Below, one piece after another: positions 1-8,850 of a DNA stretch of 64,000 nucleotides. The DNA is from Nostoc sp. TCL240-02 (lineage in GTDB: Bacteria; Cyanobacteriota; Cyanobacteriia; Cyanobacteriales; Nostocaceae). The notes beneath the pieces were generated by a model. That model did no database searches. It saw only the letters and a list, made by a program, of their open reading frames with translations, and had not been told where the DNA came from. The position numbers and the translations under genes are program-made. Location: NCBI RefSeq assembly GCF_013343235.1, contig NZ_CP040094.1, positions 1,612,501 through 1,676,500 of the forward strand. The letters run 5' to 3'. How positions within the stretch are numbered: position 1 is the first letter of the stretch; the number at the start of each line of letters is the position of its first letter.

Positions 1-1029
1 CTGCGTCCAAAGCTAGACACTTTGGTACTAAGAGCCGATCCCCTACCCCTCTGGGGAGCCGTATGGACGATGAAACGCTCGCCCCGCAGCGAAGATAGCC
101 AGCAAAAAATTCTCAGTTTGCTTGTGGTCTTCGGCATTCTCGTTGTGGGCGTATGGACGTTTGCGATCGCGCTTCAGCTTCAGTGGGGCGTACAGCGACT
201 CCAACGCAGCATTCAAGCAATGGAAGCAAATCCAACGGAACAAATTCCACCGCTACCCGCCGAGATGGGATTGCTGGGCAAAGCCATTAATACGATGCAG
301 TCGCGTCGGCAAGAGTTAGAGCAGCGCTTATATCGTGTAGAGCGGCTGGCTTCTTTGGGACAGCTTGTGGCGGGAGTTGCCCACGAAGTCCGCAATCCAC
401 TTGCCAGCATCCGACTTAATCTACAATACATTGATCGTCAACTGCAAAAGCATGGGCTGCAAGGTTTACCGATCGCCAGTCTGTTAGAGCAAGTCGATCG
501 CTTAGAACAACTTGTGCGGCGACTGCTGTATTTTGACCAGAACCAGCAGCAAGAAACCCCAGTGATGATTTCATTAGGGGCGATCGTCGAAGAATCGGTT
601 GCTCTCTTACGCCTGAAAGCCGAAGAGCAAAACGTTGAATTGATTGATAAAGCGCCTGGTTCACTGCCAGAAGTTCCCCTACGCCGCCGCGAGTTAGGTC
701 AGGTGATGGTCAATCTTATTCTGAATGCGATTCAAGCAAGTTCAGAAGGCGGGCAGGTTACGATTGCCGTCGAGCCGATCAAGGAACACACAGCCGAAAA
801 AGCATCCTTTGCCTGGGTTATTTGGGTCGAAGACCAGGGAGCAGGATTGTCTGTGACAGAGCAGGAGCGAATCTTTGATCCGTTCTACTCCACCAAACCG
901 GAAGGCACTGGGCTAGGACTGGCGATCAGCCACGAAATTATTACCCGCAACGGTGGCTACATTGAGGTGAAATCGCACCCCGGATGGACGCGGTTTAGCG
1001 TTTATTTACCAGAGCGAGGAGCAGAGTGA
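1..1029 (+). CDS. NtrB/ZraS-type sensor histidine kinase (5' partial)
   Basis: Membrane sensor kinase expected to phosphorylate the response regulator that follows. The reading frame is open to the window edge, so the N-terminus and sensory domain lie outside; the first internal start codon is a TTG at 22. Numbering from there, one transmembrane segment lies at about residues 31-53, followed by a HAMP-like linker. The H-box is around H121 (GVAHEVRNPLAS), the N-box is NLILNAIQAS, the G1 motif DQGAGL and the G2 motif GTGLGL. The stop overlaps the next gene's start region by 4 bp, so the pair is translationally coupled. The H-box resembles kinases that pair with sigma-54 activators. The signal is unknown because the sensory part is missing. 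Confidence 0.93.
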   Translation: MRPKLDTLVLRADPLPLWGAVWTMKRSPRSEDSQQKILSLLVVFGILVVGVWTFAIALQLQWGVQRLQRSIQAMEANPTEQIPPLPAEMGLLGKAINTMQSRRQELEQRLYRVERLASLGQLVAGVAHEVRNPLASIRLNLQYIDRQLQKHGLQGLPIASLLEQVDRLEQLVRRLLYFDQNQQQETPVMISLGAIVEESVALLRLKAEEQNVELIDKAPGSLPEVPLRRRELGQVMVNLILNAIQASSEGGQVTIAVEPIKEHTAEKASFAWVIWVEDQGAGLSVTEQERIFDPFYSTKPEGTGLGLAISHEIITRNGGYIEVKSHPGWTRFSVYLPERGAE

Positions 1030-2255
1030 TGGCTAAGATTCTGATTATTGATGACGAAAAAGCCCTCCGACAGGCGATCGCCCAAATTCTCCAGGATGAA
1101 GGCTACGAAATTCTGGAAGCAGCTGATGGTGAGCAAGGGTTGAAGCTATTGGCGAGTGATCGTCCCGATCTAGTGTTCTTGGACTTGAAGATGCCCAAGA
1201 CTCAGGGAATGACTGTGCTCAAGCAGTTAGACCAAAAGCTGTTTGAGTTTCCTGTGATTGTAATGACGGCGTATGGCACGAGCCGCACCGCGATTGAGGC
1301 AATGCAGTTAGGCGCTTACGATTATCTCACGAAGCCCTTTGATCTGGACGAGTTGGTGAGCCTGACGCAACGCGCTTTAGCCCACCATCAAGTAGACATC
1401 GATCAAGTCGGGCAATCAGATTTACAAAGCGTGGGACACCCGGAGGAACTGTTGGGACGATCACCCGCCATGCAGTCTATCTTTAAGTTGATTGGTCGCG
1501 TCGCACCCGGAAATACAACGGTGCTAATCACAGGCGAGTCAGGGACGGGAAAAGAGTTAGTCGCTTCAACCCTCCATGCTGCCAGTCCCCGCAGTAAAGG
1601 ATCACTTGTAAAAGTCAACTGTGCTGCCCTGCCGGAGCATTTGCTAGAAGCAGAACTCTTTGGGCATGAAAAAGGAGCATTTACCGGAGCCAATCACTTG
1701 CGGATTGGGCGTTTTGAACAGGCAAATGGCGGCACAATTTTTCTAGATGAAGTGGGGGAATTAAGCCCTGTGATTCAAGGCAAACTGCTGCGCGTGTTGC
1801 AAGATCATTCGTTTGAACGCTTGGGCAGCAACCAAACCCGTATGGTAGATGTGCGAATCATTGCTGCCACGAATCGCAATTTAGAACAGATGGTGCGATC
1901 AAACCAGTTTCGGGAAGACCTTTACTACCGCTTCAATGTTGTGCGAATTGAACTACCACCTTTGCGTGGTCGCCCCGAAGATTTAGACCAACTGACTCAG
2001 CACTTTCTAAGCATACTGGCACTGCGTCGCGGTTTAAAGCAACTGGCGATGACCAAAGCTGCAATGACTAAGCTGAGAAGTTCCCCCTTTCCGGGCAATG
2101 TTCGGGAGTTACAAAACACGTTAGAGCGTGCTGCCGTTCTCTCTGGAGGGCGAACCATCCTCCCAGAGCATCTCATTTTTAGCCAGGAAACCCAAAGCAA
2201 AGAGCAAGACACGGAGACAAGGGAACAAGGAAACAAGGGAATACAGAAACTTTAA
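1026..2255 (+). CDS. Sigma-54-dependent response regulator, receiver + AAA+, no DNA-binding domain
   Basis: NtrC/ZraR-class activator of sigma-54 RNA polymerase. The receiver spans about residues 3-120 with the phospho-Asp in LVFLDLKMP and the conserved Lys in YLTKPFD. The AAA+ domain (about 140-375) has Walker A GESGTGKE, the sigma-54-contacting loop GAFTGA, Walker B GGTIFLDEVGE and an arginine-finger region FREDLYYRFNVVRIELPPLRGR. The usual C-terminal Fis-type helix-turn-helix is absent: after about residue 385 the protein ends in a low-complexity Gln/Glu/Lys tail encoded by repeat-like DNA. It may therefore act from solution, as known for activators such as FlgR, rather than from an enhancer. 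It lies between the kinase and the sigma-54 gene. Confidence 0.95.
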   Translation: MMAKILIIDDEKALRQAIAQILQDEGYEILEAADGEQGLKLLASDRPDLVFLDLKMPKTQGMTVLKQLDQKLFEFPVIVMTAYGTSRTAIEAMQLGAYDYLTKPFDLDELVSLTQRALAHHQVDIDQVGQSDLQSVGHPEELLGRSPAMQSIFKLIGRVAPGNTTVLITGESGTGKELVASTLHAASPRSKGSLVKVNCAALPEHLLEAELFGHEKGAFTGANHLRIGRFEQANGGTIFLDEVGELSPVIQGKLLRVLQDHSFERLGSNQTRMVDVRIIAATNRNLEQMVRSNQFREDLYYRFNVVRIELPPLRGRPEDLDQLTQHFLSILALRRGLKQLAMTKAAMTKLRSSPFPGNVRELQNTLERAAVLSGGRTILPEHLIFSQETQSKEQDTETREQGNKGIQKL

Positions 2256-2291
2256 TTCAAAATTCAAAATTCTTACCCCACACCCTAATCC

Positions 2292-3647
2292 ATGCCCTTC
2301 TCAACCCCATCTCTAGAAACACATCTCGAAACGCAAGCCGTTTTATACCCGACGTTGCGCTATCTGGTGCGCCTGTTGCCGATGGATCACCGCCGCGTCA
2401 GAAACCAGCTTCAGGAAGAGGCAAAATACAATCCATTTTTGCTACATCGATCAGCGACAAATCATCGAGAAGCCCTGCTAGAGGACGTTTTACCGGAATG
2501 GTACACGCCTGCTGCACCAGAGCCTAATTTACAAGTACACCTCGCCGGACAAATTTCTGCCCTGAGTCTACCGCTTAGGCAGCAGGAAGCACTCATTTAT
2601 TTAACTCACTGGCTGTCACCATCCGGTTATCTGGAAGACTCGCCTGAGACGTGGGCAGGCGGAAGCCAATGGAATGCTGAAGAATTGGCAGAGGTTGTGC
2701 CTGTGCTGCAAAGCCTCGATCCACCAGGAATTGGGGCGCGATCGCTGCAAGAATGTCTGTTGCTACAGTTGCGCGATCAACCTCATTGTTTAGCCACTAT
2801 TCTCGTGCAAAACCACCTGGAAGCGATCGCAGATTGCGTTGGAAAATCCGCACAAGCAACACTTAAGTGTCAGGCATTATTGCAATTGCTCCAGCAAGCT
2901 AACCCACATATCAGTCTCCATGATTTAAAAACGGCAATTCAGCAAATTCAAGCACTAGAACCCAGACCTGCGAGAAACTTCAGCCATAGTCCTGCGCCGA
3001 TCATCACGCCTGATTTGAAAGCAGAACCACAAATAAACGGTTGGCAATTATCGCTGGCGTATGAAGTGAATCGTGATGTTTGCCTGAATCAAGAGGCGAT
3101 TGCTTTATTAACCAAATCTAACCGCAAATCCCGTGAAGTTCAGCGTTTAGAATCCCTCTTGCAGAAAGCTCATAGCATCTTGACTGCACTGAATCAATGG
3201 CAGGAAAATTTGCTTAAAGTCGGACAATTTTTGTGCGATCACCAAAGCGCTTTTCTAGAAAGCAAAGACAGTCTAGATTTAGTGCCCACTCCCCAGCAAA
3301 TGGTCGCGCAGGCAGTCGGCTTGTCGAATGCTACCGTGAGCCGCATTGTGCAGCAACGACATCTTTTAATCAACGGACACTCCAGTAAAATCGTGCCGCT
3401 AAAATCTCTCTGTACGTCCGTTCGGGTCGGCGGACGCACTTCACAGCAAGTGCAGCAGTTGATTCAACAATTGATTCAAGCAGAGTTACCAACAGAACCC
3501 TACACCGACGATCAATTAGCGCAATTACTGAAATTGCGCTTTGGTTTGGCGATCGCTCGTCGCACAGTCGTTAAATATCGCCAACTGGCAGGTATCGAAG
3601 GCTCTTTTCAACGCAAGTTAAACAATCCAAAAATAAGTCAGCACTAA
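2292..3647 (+). CDS. rpoN: RNA polymerase sigma-54 factor
   Basis: 451-residue sigma-54, close to the usual length of about 480. Region I at the N-terminus follows the pattern around LVRLLPMDHRRVRNQLQEE and YNPFL (Gln/Leu-rich activator-interaction helix). The core-binding region is in the middle (residues about 90-250). A helix-turn-helix lies near TPQQMVAQAVGLSNATVSRIV, and the diagnostic RpoN box ARRTVVKYR is present at about 424-432 and complete. The gene sits 36 bp after the response regulator, separated by an AATTCAAAATTC repeat common in cyanobacterial intergenic DNA. Its 3' end overlaps the convergent transporter gene by 30 bp. Sigma-54 is considered absent from cyanobacteria, which makes this gene exceptional; the motif evidence for the family itself is strong. 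Confidence 0.95.
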   Translation: MPFSTPSLETHLETQAVLYPTLRYLVRLLPMDHRRVRNQLQEEAKYNPFLLHRSATNHREALLEDVLPEWYTPAAPEPNLQVHLAGQISALSLPLRQQEALIYLTHWLSPSGYLEDSPETWAGGSQWNAEELAEVVPVLQSLDPPGIGARSLQECLLLQLRDQPHCLATILVQNHLEAIADCVGKSAQATLKCQALLQLLQQANPHISLHDLKTAIQQIQALEPRPARNFSHSPAPIITPDLKAEPQINGWQLSLAYEVNRDVCLNQEAIALLTKSNRKSREVQRLESLLQKAHSILTALNQWQENLLKVGQFLCDHQSAFLESKDSLDLVPTPQQMVAQAVGLSNATVSRIVQQRHLLINGHSSKIVPLKSLCTSVRVGGRTSQQVQQLIQQLIQAELPTEPYTDDQLAQLLKLRFGLAIARRTVVKYRQLAGIEGSFQRKLNNPKISQH

Positions 3648-4805
3648 AGTCATGAGTGTCAGTGGTACTCCAAATCGCAAATGTTCCCAAAAGGTGAGGC
3701 GATACCCTTGCTTGGCAACAGCTTCTGCCACAATCAGGTTTGCCACTGATCCGAGCAGCGTTAGGTTGCCTGCTAATGTTGATGCGGCAGCGAGTAGCAG
3801 CCAAGTGCGAGGATCGGGATGTGGAAGCAGATGATGTAGCAACAGCACGGCTGGTACATTCGACACCAAATTTGACAAGAGCGCAGTTACACCCAAAATG
3901 CTGAGTGGATCGTGCACAAACCGAGCAAAGCCATCTAACAAGCCGAGTTTTTGCACTCCCTCCGTTAAAATAAATAGCCCAGAGAACATGAGCAGCAAAT
4001 CCCAATCCACTTTTGATAAAATTCGTTCTGGCTTGACGCGCCGCGTTACCAGCAATAAACCTGCGGCAATCAGTGTGGCTTCAGCAGTGGGAATGCCCAT
4101 TAAAAAGGCAATCAGTAGTCCGGCTGTAATCAATAAGCTTTTCGTGAGTAAGGGCTTAAACACGCGGTAGCGCAAATGTTCCGGCTTCAAAGTGGGTTTC
4201 GTCGAGCGCACCTCTGGATACAGCCACCATAGCAAGCCAATTTGGATCAGCAATCCCACAATCGCTAGGGGTGTCAGCGCTTTGGCAAAATCCAGGTAGC
4301 TAATGCCCGAAAACGAGCCAATCAGGATGTTCTGGGGATTGCCACCAAGAGTAGCGACAGAGCCAATATTGGTTGCACCTGCTAACGCTAAGAGATAAGG
4401 AATCGGGTTGAGCTTGAGGGAAACCGTTAAACCCACAACTAGCGGTGTCAAGATTAGGGCGATCGTGTCATTCAAAAACAGGGCAGACAGCACACCGCTG
4501 CCAAAGGTTAGCACCACGATTAGCCCAAACGGACTGCGGACATAGCGCATCAGGTAATCCAGTGACAGTTGGAAGAACCCAGCCGTTGCCAGATTAGCGC
4601 CGATCACCATCATGCCGAACAAAAACACCAGGGTTTTGTAGTCGAGCGCGCTCCAAGCTGCTTTGAGATCCAGCACACCCAGCGCCATCAGGGCGGCAGC
4701 ACCAACTAGGGCGATGGTTGCCCGGTTCATTCGCAGTCCCGGCAGGTAGCCCAGTCCCAAACCGACATAGGTTAGAACCACGACGAGATAGCGCAGAATC
4801 ATCAT
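3618..4805 (-). CDS. SLC13/ArsB/NhaD-like ion transporter
   Basis: Polytopic inner-membrane transporter of the ion-transporter (ArsB/NhaD/CitT) superfamily. About ten to twelve hydrophobic segments are visible, with two pseudo-symmetric halves carrying the loop motifs NDTIALILTP and NLVSNVPAVLLL, plus GGNPQNILIG and GSVANLIVAEA. I chose the ATG at 4805-4803, which overlaps the stop of the upstream MFS gene (ATGA), over the longer frame opening at 4859; a second ATG follows immediately. The overlap implies translational coupling with the MFS gene. Substrate cannot be read from sequence; arsenite, dicarboxylate or Na+ are all used in the superfamily. Probably expressed from the sigma-54 site at 6249-6264. 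Confidence 0.85.
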   Translation of the reverse strand: MMILRYLVVVLTYVGLGLGYLPGLRMNRATIALVGAAALMALGVLDLKAAWSALDYKTLVFLFGMMVIGANLATAGFFQLSLDYLMRYVRSPFGLIVVLTFGSGVLSALFLNDTIALILTPLVVGLTVSLKLNPIPYLLALAGATNIGSVATLGGNPQNILIGSFSGISYLDFAKALTPLAIVGLLIQIGLLWWLYPEVRSTKPTLKPEHLRYRVFKPLLTKSLLITAGLLIAFLMGIPTAEATLIAAGLLLVTRRVKPERILSKVDWDLLLMFSGLFILTEGVQKLGLLDGFARFVHDPLSILGVTALLSNLVSNVPAVLLLHHLLPHPDPRTWLLLAAASTLAGNLTLLGSVANLIVAEAVAKQGYRLTFWEHLRFGVPLTLMTLVLTYFWIV

Positions 4806-6058
4806 GACTGGGCAACAGCCTGACGCTGGCTGGACTTGGTTTCGGGCACACAGAGCCAAAATACAGCCAAAGCAACAGCAGCGATCGCTGCCAGCATGAG
4901 AAACCCAGCATTGTATCCTGCTCGTTGCACCACTACACCTGCCAGTAGATTGCTTAAGCCTGCGCCAATGCCCACAGCCGTATTCAACATTCCTTGGGTC
5001 AAGTTAAACCGTCCGGTGCCTCGTGTCAAATCCGCAATCATCAGAATCGACAGCACGCCAAAAATGCCACCCGCTACACCATCTAAGATTTGCACTGAAA
5101 CCAAGAAGTAGGGGTTGTTGCTGAGTGTATAAAGAATTCCCCGAATGGGCAATACGGCGAAGGCAAGCAGGAAAATAGGTTTACGTCCAGTCTCGGTCAG
5201 GCGACCTGTTAAACTGGATGCGGGAATCATGACTAACTGCGCCACAATAATGCAAGCAGACATATAAACGGTGGGATCTAAGCCTTTTCCTTCTGCCAGG
5301 CGTTGCCCGACTAACGGCAGCATGGCAGCATTGGCAAAGTGGAACAGAACAACGGCGATCGCAAAATAGCGAATGCGAGCATCACGAAACAATTGTTGCA
5401 GCCCAGCAAGGTGATGCCCAGGTGCGCTAGGTTCCTCGTCATCTGCCGCGCCTCGCGCCAACTCGTGGTCAATCTCGCGTCCGCGAATTCGCAAAGCTGA
5501 AAGGCTACTGCCGATCGCCATTGCTGCTACTAAAAAGAAAATACCCTTCGCGGTGACAAACTGTCCGATCAAGCCTGCTAATGTTGCGGCTAATAGGTTT
5601 CCAGCATGGTTAAACGTTTCGTTGCGCCCAATGCGACGGTCTAAGCGCTTGTGCCCCACTAACCCCAGCGTGATGGCGGCGATGGCGGGCGGAAAAATGG
5701 CAGCAGCAATCCCAATTAAAACCTGACTGGCAACTACGACTGGCAGTGTAGGGAACAGTACGATCGCAATGCAACCGATGGAAACTGCGATTGCGGCAAT
5801 CATAATTAACAGCCGCTTTTGCCGCAGATTGTCAACTAACGCGCCTACTGGGGTTTGGGCGAGGACAGTGGCGATCGTCGAAGCCGAAAGCACCAACCCA
5901 ATTTGGGCAGGTTCCCAACTTTGCGACGACTTGAGATACACACTGAGATACGGTCCCACCCCATCTCGCACATCTGCCAAAAATACATTCAAAGCATCGA
6001 GCGATCGTAAACTGGTACGGCTCGGTTTGCGGTTTTCTGACTGCTCAACTGCTGGCAT
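4802..6058 (-). CDS. MFS transporter
   Basis: 418-residue major facilitator with about 12 transmembrane segments. Typical signature stretches include FLADVRDGVGPYLSVYL near the N-terminus, VGALVDNLRQKR (loop 2-3 motif of the family) and SLTGRLTETGRKP in the corresponding second-half loop. No close substrate family is recognised. The first gene after a perfect sigma-54 promoter-like site about 190 bp upstream, and it overlaps the next transporter by 4 bp, so the two form a bicistronic unit. Role in efflux or uptake is inference. Confidence 0.9.
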   Translation of the reverse strand: MPAVEQSENRKPSRTSLRSLDALNVFLADVRDGVGPYLSVYLKSSQSWEPAQIGLVLSASTIATVLAQTPVGALVDNLRQKRLLIMIAAIAVSIGCIAIVLFPTLPVVVASQVLIGIAAAIFPPAIAAITLGLVGHKRLDRRIGRNETFNHAGNLLAATLAGLIGQFVTAKGIFFLVAAMAIGSSLSALRIRGREIDHELARGAADDEEPSAPGHHLAGLQQLFRDARIRYFAIAVVLFHFANAAMLPLVGQRLAEGKGLDPTVYMSACIIVAQLVMIPASSLTGRLTETGRKPIFLLAFAVLPIRGILYTLSNNPYFLVSVQILDGVAGGIFGVLSILMIADLTRGTGRFNLTQGMLNTAVGIGAGLSNLLAGVVVQRAGYNAGFLMLAAIAAVALAVFWLCVPETKSSQRQAVAQS

Positions 6059-6248
6059 GATTCATCACTGTGTAGATAGATAGTTTAGGAACATTCAATC
6101 GGACTCATGCCGGAATTTGCACTCAGTTAACCATTTACAAGTGGCTGGCTGAGTGACTATTCAAAGGCTACGGCACGATCGCCGCATAATTTGTCTTTCA
6201 AAAGCTGGAACAGCCTCAAATAAGGTGAATGTTCTCACTATTCTCTTG

Positions 6249-6264
6249 TGCAAAAACCGTGCCA
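6249..6264 (-). promoter_or_regulatory. Sigma-54 (-24/-12) promoter, perfect consensus
   Basis: On the minus strand the sequence reads TGGCACGGTTTTTGCA, which matches TGGCACG-N4-TTGCA at every defined position, with the invariant GG and GC at the correct spacing. Transcription would start near 6238 and run into the MFS gene (start at 6058) with a leader of about 180 nt. It lies directly after the stop of the COG4280-like gene. Confidence 0.85.
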
Positions 6265-6271
6265 AAGTGCA

Positions 6272-6976
6272 TCATTGGGTTTGTAATTGGCGAATGGCGA
6301 ACAGGCTGATCCCTCCGTAAAACCCAATCAGGATCGGGAGGGCAAATTCCCCGAGCGGCGATGCAAACCCCAGTCCTTCCGCCAGCCAGAAGGTGCCATA
6401 CGACAGCAACATCACGCCTGCGCTCAACTTCAGCCAGACATCAGGGACAGTTAGCAGATAGCCATGCAGCATTGCGACAACTGCAACCGTTAATAACAGC
6501 GCCAATCCCGCTCCCGCTATTGCCTCTATCCACGTTCCAGACGCGAGACCGAGCGTTATCACCACCAGCGCTACTTCCAATGCTTCGATCGCTGCACTTT
6601 TCGTCATCACCAGAAAGTTAAGCTGACTGAACTGATTGCGTTTAGTTTCCAATGCAATGCCTTCAGATTCCAGGGGATTTGTGATCCAGCCTGCCCGTTT
6701 ATGCCGAGCTTGACGCAAGATGGATTTTTTGTACCAACCCCAACCAAACCACAGCAGCACCAAGCCGATCGCGACTTGCAAGATCCGAATTGGAATATAT
6801 TGAAGTCCGGTTCCCATTAAGGCTGAAACAATGCCAACTCCCATTAGTCCAGTGATTGTCCCCCAAATGGCTTCTCGCGGATAGCCTGACCGAAAGATGG
6901 CATAGGCGATCGCCGCTGTCTCAAAAAACTCGACGCTGGCACTGCCTAATGATGCGACAAAAATTCCGACATTCAT
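6272..6976 (-). CDS. COG4280-like integral membrane protein
   Basis: 234-residue protein with six or seven transmembrane segments in two related halves. The first half begins with an acidic motif SVEFFETAAI and the second with SAAIEALEVALVV, an arrangement seen in small cation or solute transporters with paired acidic motifs. The start has a good ribosome site (GAGGG, about 7 nt upstream), and the gene begins 9 bp after the stop of the ABC membrane-domain gene, so they are co-transcribed. Function unknown; membership of the COG4280 predicted membrane proteins is from memory of the N-terminal pattern. Confidence 0.75.
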   Translation of the reverse strand: MNVGIFVASLGSASVEFFETAAIAYAIFRSGYPREAIWGTITGLMGVGIVSALMGTGLQYIPIRILQVAIGLVLLWFGWGWYKKSILRQARHKRAGWITNPLESEGIALETKRNQFSQLNFLVMTKSAAIEALEVALVVITLGLASGTWIEAIAGAGLALLLTVAVVAMLHGYLLTVPDVWLKLSAGVMLLSYGTFWLAEGLGFASPLGEFALPILIGFYGGISLFAIRQLQTQ

Positions 6977-6985
6977 CTTAAACCC

Positions 6986-7972
6986 TCAGATGTTGGACTT
7001 AGTGACCTCAGACATTACCTGCGGCTGCAACACTCGCACCAGTGCCGGATACGTCTGTCGCACTTTGCTATAGAGTCTGCCCGTATCGCCCAATGGCTTG
7101 GAGAGACTATCCATATTCATCGCAAACAGTACCAGATCGCCGGGATGAACTTCACGCGGCAATAATTCTAGATGCAAGACAGCGTTGACTAGCACCAGCA
7201 TCAACAAACATAGCCACTTTGCCACTTCCATCACGGTGTCTGTGCTGGACATAAACAACTCCAGTTTCACCGACTGGCGGAAAAAAGACTCTTGATGTTT
7301 GAAGAGTGCTTGCTTTTCTAAATCACTGGTGGAAGCCGCAATCCGGCTCTGAAGCTGCAAAATATTGCTGCTGGCTTTTTGAATCCAACGACCAAACACA
7401 AACACAATGAGTACAGGGGGGACAGTGCCCATAATCAATGCCGGAATCCAGGCTGGAGCTAGTTTTAACTGCCAGATCAGCACCGACACAATACCCGCTA
7501 CAATATGCCACGAGTCTTTGTAAATTAGGTCGAGTCCACCTTTGGCACGATCGCAATCAAACAACAGCCGCGAAATATCCTGAGCATCCTGCTCCTGCTG
7601 CCGTCGCGCCAGATAGGTGCGCTGTAAGTGAATGATTTGGCGCAAATCGTAAGCCCGGTTGAGGACGCGATCAAGCAACCCCAATAAACCCAAGCCCGCA
7701 TGGATGCCCCCAAACAGCAACACGTACTTGAGCAAAATAGAGCCATCAGCAGAACCGTTTGCCTTCATGCCATCCACAAAGCCTTTCCACAGCCAAGCCT
7801 GACTGGGTGCCAGCGCCGCATTGAGCACGGTAGAGAGAATCGAAGCCGTCAGCCAATACGGATATGCCAGCAGCACCCGCAGCATATCGCGCAACAGGGA
7901 CACTGGCTTGGGTTGGGGCGTGATATCCTTGGAGGGAGTTTGTAGCAAAGTAGTTACCAAATTTGAATTCAT
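6986..7972 (-). CDS. ABC exporter-type membrane domain without ATPase domain
   Basis: About 328 residues resembling the six-helix membrane domain of type IV ABC exporters: hydrophobic pairs near residues 40-90, 150-205 and 260-285, separated by long charged coupling loops. No Walker A, signature or Walker B motif follows; the frame simply ends and the next gene begins 9 bp later. The start was placed at the ATG at 7972-7970, which has TGGAG about 8 nt upstream, rather than the TTG at 7993. Either it works with an ATPase encoded elsewhere or it has a non-ABC role. It sits in the putative sigma-54 unit starting at 8817. Confidence 0.75.
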   Translation of the reverse strand: MNSNLVTTLLQTPSKDITPQPKPVSLLRDMLRVLLAYPYWLTASILSTVLNAALAPSQAWLWKGFVDGMKANGSADGSILLKYVLLFGGIHAGLGLLGLLDRVLNRAYDLRQIIHLQRTYLARRQQEQDAQDISRLLFDCDRAKGGLDLIYKDSWHIVAGIVSVLIWQLKLAPAWIPALIMGTVPPVLIVFVFGRWIQKASSNILQLQSRIAASTSDLEKQALFKHQESFFRQSVKLELFMSSTDTVMEVAKWLCLLMLVLVNAVLHLELLPREVHPGDLVLFAMNMDSLSKPLGDTGRLYSKVRQTYPALVRVLQPQVMSEVTKSNI

Positions 7973-8014
7973 CACAAAACTCCAGTTGAACAAGCAAGCT
8001 ATGGCAGCAGCCAG

Positions 8015-8050
8015 ATCCCGGCAGGATTAGGAGCAATGCCCTGCCGGGAT
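8015..8050 (-). other. Intercistronic hairpin
   Basis: An 11-bp perfect inverted repeat (8015-8025 with 8040-8050, core CCCGGCAGG) lies between the duplicated-domain gene and the ABC membrane-domain gene. No T-run follows on the minus strand, so it is more likely a message-stabilising or attenuating structure than a full terminator. Confidence 0.6.
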
Positions 8051-8061
8051 CATTTCAGCCA

Positions 8062-8817
8062 TTAGGCAATGTTTGCCTCTTGAGAAACTGGATGGGAATG
8101 AGGCTGCTTCGGCTCTAGCGTGTGTTTCAGTGCACGGCGATGCTGCTCGTCAGCACATTGAGCCTGATGTTCCGCTTGCTTTAAGTCCCCGGTTCGGAGG
8201 TGTTTTGCGGCTTCCAGGTGATGGTGTGCTGCCTGCTCATGATGCTCGATGGCTTTGCTAAGATGCTTTCGAGCCGGCTCTGCTTGCTCTGACAGAGATT
8301 CGCCATTGACCTGTAGCGTTGTAACCCGAAGGCTTGTTCTCGACTCGCGGCAAACCCCCATGCCTTCGGCAATCACCTGATCGCCTGGTTGAATCTGAGT
8401 CGCGCTTGCTTGAAAGCCTCGCGGAATTTGGAGTTGCGACCGATCGCTCAACAGTAGTCCCTTCAACTCTCCCTTATGCCCCACCAAATAGCGTTCCACG
8501 CTGCCTTGAACCGTGAAGGATTGCTCAGTTTCAAGTGGCGGTGCAGAGTCCGGTAGACCTGCAACTATCGTTGCCTGAGTACGGAAGTTGGTCAAGCTGA
8601 GGACGCGAAACTCTTGTCCGAAGGTCGAGGCAGTACCCGGTTCAACGGTGGCTTGAATGGGGTCACTTAACTGAACGACTTGCTGAAGCTCTGCATCCAA
8701 GTGCGACGGCAAGTGCAGTTGGGTGCCATCTTCAAGCAACAGCCCGTCTAGCTGTCCTTTCGGATTGCAAAGATACATTTTGACGATACCGTTAATGCTA
8801 CTGAAAGGGGTTTTCAT
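8062..8817 (-). CDS. Hypothetical protein: tandem beta-rich repeats plus His-rich tail
   Basis: 251 residues, no family recognised. Two related segments of about 75 residues are visible (approximately 6-78 and 93-168): each opens with a G-x-V-x-x-Y motif, continues G-[QE]-L-x-G-L-L-L-x-D-x-[TS]-Q-L-x-[LI]-P and ends in beta-rich sequence, so the fold looks like a duplicated OB-like or split-barrel domain. The C-terminal 75 residues are helical and rich in His, Ala and Glu (HHEQAAHHHLEAAKHL), which could bind metal. No signal peptide. It is the first gene after a sigma-54-type promoter and heads the unit with the two membrane proteins. Confidence 0.75.
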   Translation of the reverse strand: MKTPFSSINGIVKMYLCNPKGQLDGLLLEDGTQLHLPSHLDAELQQVVQLSDPIQATVEPGTASTFGQEFRVLSLTNFRTQATIVAGLPDSAPPLETEQSFTVQGSVERYLVGHKGELKGLLLSDRSQLQIPRGFQASATQIQPGDQVIAEGMGVCRESRTSLRVTTLQVNGESLSEQAEPARKHLSKAIEHHEQAAHHHLEAAKHLRTGDLKQAEHQAQCADEQHRRALKHTLEPKQPHSHPVSQEANIA

Positions 8818-8850
8818 GATCAGTGATGGTTAAACGACATTACTAACCAG

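Noticed and set aside
3571..4005. Minus-strand frame inside the SLC13-like transporter gene
   Set aside because: It lies in another frame of a well-supported membrane protein gene and has no family features.
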